In this document: piece after piece, positions 14,074 through 21,604 of the stretch
Numbering within the stretch: the stretch's first letter is position 1
Layout: every line of letters begins with the position of its first letter
Assembly (NCBI RefSeq): GCF_002399615.1
Contig: NZ_DHDZ01000033.1
Coordinates: 223,749-249,969, forward strand
Direction of reading: 5' to 3'
Length of the DNA stretch: 26,221 nucleotides
DNA from: Pedobacter sp. UBA4863
GTDB lineage: Bacteria; Bacteroidota; Bacteroidia; Sphingobacteriales; Sphingobacteriaceae
Translations under genes and position numbers: made by a program
The notes under the pieces: model-generated
What the model saw: only the letters and a program-made list of their open reading frames with translations
Databases searched by the model: none
Told to the model about the DNA's origin: nothing

Positions 14074-15333
14074 TTAATAAATATTATATTGTCCGTTATT
14101 ATACACCATCTCTACTTTTCCTTTTAAAGTTTTATTAAATAAAGGAGAATTAGCTGATTTTGATTGGTTTGTTTTACTATCAAAAGTCCACTCTTTGGCT
14201 GGGTTAAAAACCGTAAAGTTTGCCGCTGCGCCTATTTTAACTTGAGGAACTTCTAATTTAAGCAACTTTCTGGGAGCAATTGCCAATTTTTCTACAATTA
14301 AGGCTATATCTAATCCTGCTTGCAACAACAATGGCAAAACAGTTTGTAAGGTTATTATACCATAACTGGCTATTTCAAATTCTACGTTTTTAAACTCAAT
14401 TTCGTGTGGGCGGTGCTGCGAAGAAATGGCATCGATTGTACCGTCTTTTAAGCCGGTAGTTAACGCTTTATTATCTGCTTTGCTGCGCAATGGCGGCTTC
14501 ACTTTGTAATTGCTATCAAAATCGTTCAACAACTCTTCGGTAAATACCAATTGATGGGCAGCTACATCGCAAGTAACCTTTACGCCATCTTTTTTTGCCT
14601 TTTTAATAAGCGCCACCGAGCCGGCCGTAGAAATATTACTGATGTGAATTGGCGCATTATGGTAAGCTGCCAAAAATAGATCTCTGGCAACTTGCATTTC
14701 TTCGGCCAGTGCCGGAATACCTTTCATGCCCAACAAAATGGTAGTAGCACTTTCGTTCACGTGTGCCTTTCCGGCCAAAGCTTTGTTTTCTGGATGTGTA
14801 AACAGCAAACCATCAAAACCTAAGGTATATTGCAATGCACGGCTCATAAAACCATCATCGGAGATGGCTTTACCTGCTTCTGCAAAGGCAACAGCACCAG
14901 CTTGTTTCATGTCGAACATTTCGGCTAGTTCTTTACCTTCCAGATTTTGGCTTATTGCCCCTATCGGATGTACTGCTACCAAATTACCTTTAGCCCTATT
15001 TAAAATATATTCTACCTCACCTTTACTATGCACTACCGGTTTGGTATTGGGCATAATGGCAATACCTGTAAAACCACCCGCCGCCGCAGCAGCGGTACCT
15101 GTTTGCAAATCTTCTTTAGTTTCTAAACCCGGATCGCCAAAAACACAGTTTAAATCGAAAAAACCAGGCGATAAAACCGCTCCATTTAGTTCAAAAACTT
15201 CTTCATGTTTCTGTAACTCTAAATTTTTACCTATTTCTACAATGGTTCCTTTATCAACTCTTACATCACAAGTTTTTCCGTTAAACTCGCTATTGGTGTC
15301 GGCAATGGTAATTCCCTTAATTAAGAGGCTCAT
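14074..15333 (-). CDS. dihydroorotase-like protein, probably non-catalytic (PyrC'-type)
   Basis: 419 aa, an amidohydrolase-superfamily barrel most like class I dihydroorotase of pyrimidine synthesis. The substrate-side segment KVKPPLRS (277-284), MPNTKP (94-99), THPENKAL (179-186) and AAHQL are kept. However the metal-binding HxH and substrate Arg of the GxxDxHVHxREPG motif are replaced: GFFDLNCVFGDPG (58-70) has Asn62, Val64 and Gly66. The catalytic Asp of the TDHAPH motif is Gln306 (SSQHRPHE). Loss of metal and catalytic ligands together is the hallmark of pseudo-dihydroorotases, which in some bacteria are structural partners of aspartate transcarbamoylase. An active dihydroorotase should exist elsewhere in the genome. 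It is often annotated simply as pyrC. Confidence 0.88.
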   Translation of the reverse strand: MSLLIKGITIADTNSEFNGKTCDVRVDKGTIVEIGKNLELQKHEEVFELNGAVLSPGFFDLNCVFGDPGLETKEDLQTGTAAAAAGGFTGIAIMPNTKPVVHSKGEVEYILNRAKGNLVAVHPIGAISQNLEGKELAEMFDMKQAGAVAFAEAGKAISDDGFMSRALQYTLGFDGLLFTHPENKALAGKAHVNESATTILLGMKGIPALAEEMQVARDLFLAAYHNAPIHISNISTAGSVALIKKAKKDGVKVTCDVAAHQLVFTEELLNDFDSNYKVKPPLRSKADNKALTTGLKDGTIDAISSQHRPHEIEFKNVEFEIASYGIITLQTVLPLLLQAGLDIALIVEKLAIAPRKLLKLEVPQVKIGAAANFTVFNPAKEWTFDSKTNQSKSANSPLFNKTLKGKVEMVYNNGQYNIY

Positions 15334-15382
15334 GAATTTCTATATTTATTTTTAATTTTCTTTTTAACCACAAGTATCTATT

Positions 15383-15451
15383 AGCCACAGATGCACAAAT
15401 TTTTCACTTTATTTATAACTAATTTCTTAATCTACCTGTGTATTTGTGGCT
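15383..15451. repeat. REP-like palindrome at the 3' end of the BatA-like gene
   Basis: AGCCACAGATGCACA (15383-15397) pairs over 15 bp, with two G-T wobbles, with TGTGTATTTGTGGCT (15437-15451). The arms are 8-bp-phased CACA and TGTG words. I recall CACAGATT...AATCTGTGG palindromes as widespread in Bacteroidota spacers. The right arm encodes the last residues of the BatA-like protein. Confidence 0.65.
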
Positions 15452-17468
15452 TAAAATATCTAACTAACAATATTTCGGCTGCTATGAAAACTAAGCTCAA
15501 AATTAGGCAAAGTTTCCATAACTCGGTTCCATTATTTTTTTCGGCAATGGCCGATGAAATATTCTCTTTCTTAGCATCAATAAAATGAATTTTTTGTGTA
15601 CCAAAACGTGCTTCTAATTCCGTTTGGGAATCATATTTCATGTTAGATTCTGCTCTGTTATCATTAAAAGCAACTACTGCTAAAGTAGAATCTCCTTTCT
15701 TTACGCTATAAAATCCAGGCTTTTGAATTTGATCTGCTACATAAAGCAAGGTTTTTCCATTTTGATGGTTAATATCAGGTATCACTTCAAAACCATCTCC
15801 CATTAATTTCAAAGATTGGTTAGCTCCTAGCTTTACTAATGGCAACGTAATTACATTATCTTTTGCAATGGTATAAAACAGGGGTTGATCTTTAGCACTT
15901 TCGAAAGCAATTTTATACATTAATGGTACAAAAAGTGGATGTTTAGAAAGGTTTCCATCGGTTTCTTCCAATCCGGTAGCTGCTAAAAAAACCTGCCCAG
16001 AAGCTATTGGATAGCGAGCTAAGTAGGTTTTACCAGCCGGCAATTGCAATAAGGGCTCTTTAGCTATCCTACTATTTTCAACGTAAGTAAAATAGCGATT
16101 AGCCAATGGCAAATCCATTTTTTTAGGTAATGTTTCAAAAACTTGCTTAAATAAAGGATGCTTTAATTCTATTTGTGAAACTTTGGTAGGCTCTGTAACT
16201 AAACTTGCTACTGCTGGCAAGCTTAATGTGGTTAAAAACGAGGTATAATTAACTGCATCGATACTTGTTGATGGGAAAATGACTATCGTACCACCATTGC
16301 TCACATAATTTTTGAGTTCTTGCGCTAAACCACTAGATGGCTGACTAATACCATTCAGCACAATTAAGCTATAATTCGAAAAAGCGGCATAGTTGATGTT
16401 GTTTTCGGAAACAGAAGTTAACTTGAAGTAAGGATCGGCATTAAAAAGTGCCTCCATGTATTTTGCGGTTTTACCACCGTTAACACTCAAGATTTGCTGG
16501 TTGGCATTAACATTGAAAGAAAAATTCAGCGCATCATCAAAAGTTAACGGAAAATCTTTAATGCTCAACAGGCCCTTTTGCCAGCCCAAATTCAATCCAC
16601 TGTACGAAAGCGTGTCTATCGCAGTTGCTCCAGCAGCCACACTAATACTTCCAATGGCTTTTTGTTGATTATTAATGGTTAGTTTAAGCGGTACATTCTT
16701 CGCTTCTTCGCTACCAAAATTCTTTAACCGAACAATAATTTTTTCTGAAGCATTGGGCTGGTGCACAGGCGAAAGAAACCAAACACTATCTACCGAAATG
16801 TTTGGCAATTCGTTGGCATTTAATTTTACCAGTGCAAGCTGTGTATTTTCGTCTTTTTTAAGGCCTTCTTTCCCTGCAAAGTTTTGCTGAAAATCGGAAA
16901 CTACATAAGCAAATCGGTTAGCCGTACCTGTAAACACGCCTTGCTGGCGATTAATGACTTGTTGTAAATTTCTACTTGCGGCAGAAATCTTTACCTCATC
17001 CACCGCTTGTACAAACTCTTCTGCATTTAACAACCGCTGATGTTTGCCTTCAAAATCGTTAGTTAACAACTGAAAACGATCATTTAATTGGTAACTTTTT
17101 ACAATTTCCTTGGCCCTGCGTTTGGCTTCGTCCAACAAACTCCCTTCCTTATTTACCGCATCCATACTGTAAGAATTGTCGAGATAAATACTTACAATAT
17201 TACCATTTGCTTCGTTGGTTTCGGCGTTAGCGCTGATAAAAGGCCGGGCAAAAGCTAAAACCAAGAAAATAATGGCCAAAATGCGTGCGGCTAAAATCAA
17301 TAGGTTTTTAAGCTGCTCTCTGGATGAATTTTGTTCTTTTACTTCTTTTAAGAAAGAAACATTACTGAAATAAACTTTCTTGAACTTGCGAAAATTAAAT
17401 AAATGAATTATTACCGGGATTAAGACCGCTAAAAGTGCAAAAAGGAAGCCCGGATAGAGGAAATTCAT
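15432..17468 (-). CDS. BatA-type N-terminal domain / vWA-like membrane protein
   Basis: 678 aa. The N-terminus MNFLYPGFLFALLAVLIPVIIHLFNFRKFKKVYFSNVSFLK is the BatA signature: a first membrane helix then the F-x-F-RK basic stretch. A second helix (LLILAARILAIIFLVLAFARP, about 56-76) follows. A von Willebrand-type segment starts at SIYLDNSYSMD, where D97, S99 and S101 form a DxSxS metal site. The long periplasmic part has beta-rich domains, and a last helix lies near the C-terminus (LWKLCLILSLVFIAAEILLV). Related proteins occur in aerotolerance (Bat) operons with a MoxR ATPase, but neither is adjacent here. Its terminal KPQIHR is encoded by a repetitive palindrome arm, so the original stop may have been displaced. 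Confidence 0.88.
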   Translation of the reverse strand: MNFLYPGFLFALLAVLIPVIIHLFNFRKFKKVYFSNVSFLKEVKEQNSSREQLKNLLILAARILAIIFLVLAFARPFISANAETNEANGNIVSIYLDNSYSMDAVNKEGSLLDEAKRRAKEIVKSYQLNDRFQLLTNDFEGKHQRLLNAEEFVQAVDEVKISAASRNLQQVINRQQGVFTGTANRFAYVVSDFQQNFAGKEGLKKDENTQLALVKLNANELPNISVDSVWFLSPVHQPNASEKIIVRLKNFGSEEAKNVPLKLTINNQQKAIGSISVAAGATAIDTLSYSGLNLGWQKGLLSIKDFPLTFDDALNFSFNVNANQQILSVNGGKTAKYMEALFNADPYFKLTSVSENNINYAAFSNYSLIVLNGISQPSSGLAQELKNYVSNGGTIVIFPSTSIDAVNYTSFLTTLSLPAVASLVTEPTKVSQIELKHPLFKQVFETLPKKMDLPLANRYFTYVENSRIAKEPLLQLPAGKTYLARYPIASGQVFLAATGLEETDGNLSKHPLFVPLMYKIAFESAKDQPLFYTIAKDNVITLPLVKLGANQSLKLMGDGFEVIPDINHQNGKTLLYVADQIQKPGFYSVKKGDSTLAVVAFNDNRAESNMKYDSQTELEARFGTQKIHFIDAKKENISSAIAEKNNGTELWKLCLILSLVFIAAEILLVRYFKPQIHR

Positions 17469-17488
17469 TAAAAAACAAAGTTACAAAA

Positions 17489-17523
17489 GATTTACGATTT
17501 TAGGCTTACGATTTATGATTTTA
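17489..17523. repeat. heptamer array upstream of the BatA-like gene
   Basis: Five in-phase units GATTTAC, GATTTTA, GGCTTAC, GATTTAT and GATTTTA, 21 bp from the BatA-like start codon. Nothing else is recognisable in the 148-bp spacer 17469-17616. Confidence 0.75.
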
Positions 17524-17616
17524 TCGATGCGGCATTCATGTAAATAGAGGTGCGATTAAATATTTCTTTTTAGAAAACGGTAAAAAACCAACAAAAGTAA
17601 AAATGAACTGTTACTT

Positions 17617-17766
17617 ATGGTAAAAACAATCATGAAAACTCCAATTAAAAACAACTCTGGCAAAGTTGATAAACCCGGTAAGCCCAAATTAAACACCGAA
17701 GAGCCTTTGGCAGAAAAAGATGAGGTAAAAAAAGCCGAAGAAAAACAACGGAAGAAAGCTAAATAA
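17617..17766 (+). CDS. small Lys-rich protein, 49 aa
   Basis: A short frame in an otherwise empty divergent spacer: MVKTIMKTPIKNNSGKVDKP, then a Lys/Glu-rich half ending EEKQRKKAK and TAA. An alternative ATG at 17632 gives 44 aa. No hydrophobic segment; the protein would be highly charged and probably disordered. The amino-acid composition is coherent to the stop and a hairpin with a T-run lies at 17952-17979. I recall similar short unnamed proteins in Sphingobacteriaceae, but no function. The sequence from 17767 to 18088 has two small hairpins and this terminator-like element, and no other gene. Confidence 0.5.
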   Translation: MVKTIMKTPIKNNSGKVDKPGKPKLNTEEPLAEKDEVKKAEEKQRKKAK

Positions 17767-17799
17767 CGTGAGTTTTGGGTCTTAATTTAGCTAAACAGA

Positions 17800-17856
17800 C
17801 CCTGAAATAAATTCAGGGGTAAATTGGCGTTTCGTCTCCCGAAATAAATTCGAGAC
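17800..17856. repeat. two adjacent hairpins sharing the same loop
   Basis: CCCTGAA-ATAAA-TTCAGGG (17800-17818) and GTCTCCCGAA-ATAAA-TTCGAGAC (17834-17856, two unpaired C) share the core GAAATAAATTC. They look like two diverged copies of a short palindromic intergenic repeat. Confidence 0.6.
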
Positions 17857-17951
17857 TAGCTTTTAAGGACCTATCTAATCATTTTTTTAATCAAAATAGC
17901 CTTAAATATTTGATTTACAGCACAAAATATCCAAAAATCACATTAAACAAT

Positions 17952-17979
17952 AAAGCCTTTAAGCGTTTATGGCTTTTTT
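17952..17979 (+). terminator. possible intrinsic terminator of the small ORF
   Basis: AAAGCC (17952-17957) pairs with GGCTTT (17971-17976), followed by more T residues. The stem is short and the element is 185 bp past the small ORF, so the call is weak. Confidence 0.4.
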
Positions 17980-18088
17980 CTTAAAATTAAATGGGAAATC
18001 GTAAAATTAACAAGTGATAAGTGGGCGTGTTCTAAAACTTAAATTTCGCCCAAAAAGACACCCAATTAAACGGATTTTAAAAACCCTG

Positions 18089-19000
18089 TTAAATTTCGAA
18101 AGTTTTGCCTTCTGCGGCTAATTGTGTATGCTCGAAACCGCTCTTAGCTTCTTCTAACAGGGCTTCGAGGGTTTTGTAGCGTGATGAGAAATGGCCAATT
18201 AGTAATTTTTTTGCTTTTACTTTAGTGGCTATTTCTGCGGCTTGTTTAGCAGTAGTATGATGCGTTTCTATTGCTCTTTCTAACATTTCGTGCAGAAAGG
18301 TAGCTTCGTGGTATAGTGTATCGGCATTGCTTATTTGATCAAAGTAACGCTCATCGTACATAGTATCTGAACAATAGCAATAGGTTTTTGGTTTGGCCGA
18401 GTCGGTAGTATAATCTAGGTATTTAATCTGTTGTCCGTTTGGTAAATCTACATTTACACTACGTTTTAACATGGGATAATAAGCTATTGGCACTGCATCT
18501 TTTTCTAACTTATCTACCACCAGCTTTCTTAACCTTTTTTTCTCGGTAAACTTAAAGCCTGTACACGGAATACGATGGTTTAAAATAATGGTTTCTACTT
18601 CTATATCATTATTTTTAAAAATAACTTCTGCTTTAGTGGCATTAGTTGCATAGTAATTAATAGGGTAACGCAAGTGGGTGTCAGAATGCAAAAATTGCAA
18701 TTCGAGGATTTCTTTGAGCGCTGGCGGACCAAAAATATGTAAGGGTTTGATACGGCCGTTTAAGTGTAAACTAGACAGTAAACCCACCAAACCAAAAAAA
18801 TGGTCGCCGTGTAAATGGCTAATAAAAATGTAATCTATCTTGGCAGCCTTAAATCCGTACTTAATTAACTGTTGTTGCGTTCCTTCGCCACAATCAATTA
18901 GGTAAAAACGTTCGTTACAATTAAGTAATTGCGCCGTTGGATTTCTGTTATAAACTGGTGTTGCCGAAGCATTTCCAAGTATCGTTACCTCAAATTTCAT
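18089..19000 (-). CDS. rnz: ribonuclease Z (tRNA 3' processing endonuclease)
   Basis: 303 aa, the usual short form. A metallo-beta-lactamase-fold zinc phosphodiesterase that removes the 3' trailer of tRNA precursors. Motif II, SHLHGDH, has zinc ligands at 62-67. DCGEGTQQQL (36-45), CSDTMYDE with the bridging Asp, YHEATFLHEM, and the late GHFSSRY with the final His ligand complete the set. The neighbouring tRNA-Leu lacks an encoded CCA, consistent with a need for such processing. It begins 9 bp after the STAS gene ends, so the two are almost certainly co-transcribed. Confidence 0.95.
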   Translation of the reverse strand: MKFEVTILGNASATPVYNRNPTAQLLNCNERFYLIDCGEGTQQQLIKYGFKAAKIDYIFISHLHGDHFFGLVGLLSSLHLNGRIKPLHIFGPPALKEILELQFLHSDTHLRYPINYYATNATKAEVIFKNNDIEVETIILNHRIPCTGFKFTEKKRLRKLVVDKLEKDAVPIAYYPMLKRSVNVDLPNGQQIKYLDYTTDSAKPKTYCYCSDTMYDERYFDQISNADTLYHEATFLHEMLERAIETHHTTAKQAAEIATKVKAKKLLIGHFSSRYKTLEALLEEAKSGFEHTQLAAEGKTFEI

Positions 19001-19009
19001 TCAGTAGTA

Positions 19010-19396
19010 TTATCCTTTATCTACTCCTCCACGAAGTTCTTTTTCAATTTCCTCCATAAAAATCAAATCTGTAGCCTCGTCTAGTTTATTAACAAACGTA
19101 ATAGATTGATGAAGGTTTGACATTTGGATAATTGGCGCTATTGTTTTATTTACGCCACATACTACAAAAAGACCGTTGGCAGCTTTGCAAAGCCTGTCGC
19201 CTACTAGCAAGGCACTTAAATCTTGCGAATCGTTACACTCTTTTACCGACGATAGGTCTAAAACAATATTGCGATAACCTTCGGTGTTTAAAAGAATAAA
19301 TTCTGATTTTAAAGCTGGTGTATTATCATTAGTGAATTTCGGCTCTTCTAATTTCAACACTACATATTTCTCATGCTTATCTACACTAAATTTCAT
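19010..19396 (-). CDS. STAS domain protein (anti-sigma factor antagonist-like)
   Basis: 128 aa single STAS domain: MKFSVDKHEKYVVLKLEE strands, NIVLDLSSVKECNDSQDLSALL around the site that is phosphorylated in SpoIIAA-like antagonists, then GLFVVCGVNKTIAPIIQMSNL and a C-terminal helix. The usual DSSG is DSQD here: the phosphorylatable serine is kept but the following Ser-Gly is not. No anti-sigma kinase is adjacent. It is the first gene of a pair with rnz (9-bp gap), an arrangement I recall in related genomes, but a functional link is not established. Confidence 0.85.
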   Translation of the reverse strand: MKFSVDKHEKYVVLKLEEPKFTNDNTPALKSEFILLNTEGYRNIVLDLSSVKECNDSQDLSALLVGDRLCKAANGLFVVCGVNKTIAPIIQMSNLHQSITFVNKLDEATDLIFMEEIEKELRGGVDKG

Positions 19397-19414
19397 ATTT
19401 TTTGGTTTTTGGTC

Positions 19415-19441
19415 AATTGTTTAAATTGTTTAACCGGTTAC
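19415..19441. repeat. 9-bp tandem words in the purC-STAS spacer
   Basis: AATTGTTTA occurs twice back to back (19415-19432) and is followed by the 9-mer ACCGGTTAC. It resembles the 7- and 8-bp spacer arrays elsewhere, with period 9. Confidence 0.5.
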
Positions 19442-19469
19442 GTGTTATATATTACCAGTTAAAAACTGT

Positions 19470-20420
19470 TTACTGCAACAGCTTCTTAACAGCGGCTTTG
19501 GTGTTTTCTTCTATTCTATTTAAAATATTTTCTGAAGGATTTTTCACGAATTTCTCTCCCGTAATTTGCTCGTAAAGCTCAATATAGCGATCGGAAATTG
19601 ATTCTACAATTTCTTTGGTCATTGTTGGCACCACCTGTCCATCTTTACCTTGGAAACCATTCTCTATTAACCACTTGCGTACAAACTCTTTTGACAGTTG
19701 TTTTTGAGGTTCGTTTGCGGCTTGTCTTTCGGCATAACCTTCGGCATAAAAATAGCGTGACGAATCTGGCGTATGTATTTCATCAATTAGATAAATATCT
19801 TCTCCTACTTTACCAAATTCGTACTTGGTATCTACCAAAATTAAGCCTCTTTCGGCAGCCATTTCTACTCCTCTTTGGTATAATGCGTGGGTATATTTTT
19901 CTAATTTTTCATAATCGGCCGGTGTTACAATACCTTTAGCCAAAATGTCTTCCTTAGAAATATCCTCATCATGTCCTACGGCCGCTTTAGTGGTTGGTGT
20001 AATAATTGGTTGCGGCAATTTATCGTTTTCCTTTAATCCCTCTGGTAAGGCTACGCCACAAACTTGGCGTTTGCCCAAGGCATATTCGCGAGCTGCATGA
20101 CCAGCTAAATAGCCTCTAATTACCATTTCTACTTTGAAAGGTTGGCAAATACGCCCAATGGTTACCATTTCGTCTGGTGTAGCTAATACCCAATTAGGCA
20201 CAATATCTTTTGTTGCCGTTAAAAATTTAGCTGCAATTTGGTTCAATACCTGCCCTTTATAGGGAATTGCTGCTGGCAATACTACATCAAATGCCGAAAT
20301 TCTATCGGTCACTACCATTGCCATCAACTGATTATCAATAGTATATACATCGCGTACCTTTCCTTTGTAAAAACTACTTTGTTTTGGAAAAGTAAACTGG
20401 GTTTCTTTTACTGCTTTCAT
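19470..20420 (-). CDS. purC: phosphoribosylaminoimidazole-succinocarboxamide (SAICAR) synthase
   Basis: 316 aa, the longer yeast-Ade1-like form rather than the ~240-aa E. coli form. It ligates aspartate to CAIR with ATP in purine synthesis. Motifs: FYKGKVRDVY (ATP-binding strand), VTDRISAFDVVLP, VEMVIRGYLAGHAAREY, ITPTTKAAVGHDEDIS, ILVDTKYEFG and YLIDEIHTPDSSRY. ATG at 20420 starts just before the conserved segment. No other pur gene is adjacent. The 114-bp leader shared with the phoH 3' end contains competing hairpins. Confidence 0.95.
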   Translation of the reverse strand: MKAVKETQFTFPKQSSFYKGKVRDVYTIDNQLMAMVVTDRISAFDVVLPAAIPYKGQVLNQIAAKFLTATKDIVPNWVLATPDEMVTIGRICQPFKVEMVIRGYLAGHAAREYALGKRQVCGVALPEGLKENDKLPQPIITPTTKAAVGHDEDISKEDILAKGIVTPADYEKLEKYTHALYQRGVEMAAERGLILVDTKYEFGKVGEDIYLIDEIHTPDSSRYFYAEGYAERQAANEPQKQLSKEFVRKWLIENGFQGKDGQVVPTMTKEIVESISDRYIELYEQITGEKFVKNPSENILNRIEENTKAAVKKLLQ

Positions 20421-20437
20421 GAGGAGGTAAAAATAGG

Positions 20438-20516
20438 AAAAAGTCCGTAAAGTTGGAAGTTGGCCAGTCCGAAAGCTATATTGCCTCTTCGTACCAATTT
20501 GTCTTTCGGACTTTTC
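20438..20516 (-). promoter_or_regulatory. hairpin region between phoH and purC
   Basis: AGTCCGAAAG (20466-20475) pairs perfectly over 10 bp with CTTTCGGACT (20503-20512). A second AGTCCG copy at 20442-20447 can pair with the same right arm. On the minus strand the outer pairing ends in GGACTTTTT, a terminator-like form, while the inner pairing has no T-run. It could terminate phoH or attenuate purC; the role is inference. Confidence 0.45.
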
Positions 20517-20534
20517 TAAATAAAACTTGCTGAC

Positions 20535-21500
20535 TTACTGAATATCCCCGTAAGCTTTTAAGATGGCCTTTACTAATTTGTGGCGCACTACATCTTCTCC
20601 ACTTAAATAAATAATATCGATGCCTTTAATATCTCCTAAAATACGGAGTGCGTTTTGCAAGCCCGATTGTGCTTTTTTGGGTAGATCTATCTGGGTAACA
20701 TCGCCCGTTACAATAAATTTTGCCGTTGGCCCCATACGGGTTAAAAACATCTTTAACTGTAAATCTGTAGCGTTTTGTGCCTCATCTAAAATTACAAAGC
20801 AGTTATCTAAAGTACGTCCACGCATAAATGCCAAGGGCGCTACCTCTATAGTTCTGTTTTCTAGGTAAAGCTTTAACTTGTCCGGTGGTATCATATCTTC
20901 CAAAGCATCGTATAGTGGGCGTAAATATGGATCTACTTTTTCCTTTAAATCGCCTGGTAAGAACCCTAAGCTCTCTCCTGCTTCTACAGCCGGTCTGGTT
21001 AAAATGATACGTTTAATTTCTTTATTCTTTAACGCTCTTACCGCCAAAGCTACTGCAGTATAGGTTTTTCCTGTACCTGCCGGGCCAATAGCAAACAACA
21101 CATCGTTTTTATTGATGCTATCTACCATTTTGCGCTGGTTAGCGGTGCGGGCCTTAATCATTAAGCCGTGGTTTCCGTACACAATTACTTCGCCGCTACC
21201 TATTGGGGCACTTGCCACTACTGGATCAGCCGGTGTTTCACTCGTTTTCTTAGCGCCTAAAATGGCATCAACCTCATTGCTGGTTAGCGTACCAAACTTA
21301 TCTAGATGTGCCACCAATGAATTTATTTTCTTTTCGAAATTTTTCAGTTCTGCTTCATCTCCTAAAGCTTTTACTTCATTACCACGGGCTACAATTTTAA
21401 GTTTCGGAAAAGCAGCTTTTATTTGCTCGTAGTGCTCGTTGTTAGCGCCCCAAAACTGAATTTGGTCACTGGTTTCTATAATTAGTTTTATTTCGTTCAA
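20535..21500 (-). CDS. phoH: PhoH family ATPase
   Basis: 321 aa, typical of PhoH-like proteins (cytosolic P-loop ATPases related to RNA helicases, linked to RNA metabolism). Walker A is GPAGTGKT at residues 139-146, Walker B is FVILDEAQNA, followed by the FLTRMG, IVTGDVTQIDLP and LSGEDVVRH segments. An N-terminal KH-like region (about 1-70) and an Ala/Pro linker precede the ATPase. The start is TTG (complement of 21498-21500), which gives the usual MNEIKL start; no ATG is close upstream in frame. It is divergent from the SAM-hydrolase gene across 104 bp. Confidence 0.93.
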   Translation of the reverse strand: MNEIKLIIETSDQIQFWGANNEHYEQIKAAFPKLKIVARGNEVKALGDEAELKNFEKKINSLVAHLDKFGTLTSNEVDAILGAKKTSETPADPVVASAPIGSGEVIVYGNHGLMIKARTANQRKMVDSINKNDVLFAIGPAGTGKTYTAVALAVRALKNKEIKRIILTRPAVEAGESLGFLPGDLKEKVDPYLRPLYDALEDMIPPDKLKLYLENRTIEVAPLAFMRGRTLDNCFVILDEAQNATDLQLKMFLTRMGPTAKFIVTGDVTQIDLPKKAQSGLQNALRILGDIKGIDIIYLSGEDVVRHKLVKAILKAYGDIQ

Positions 21501-21604
21501 AATATTGTTTTTTTAGTACTACGCCCTATGTAATTCGATTTTAATTTGAATATTTGCAGGTAATTTGCCTCTACACAAGAATAAGCATAAATATTTAAAT
21601 TTTA

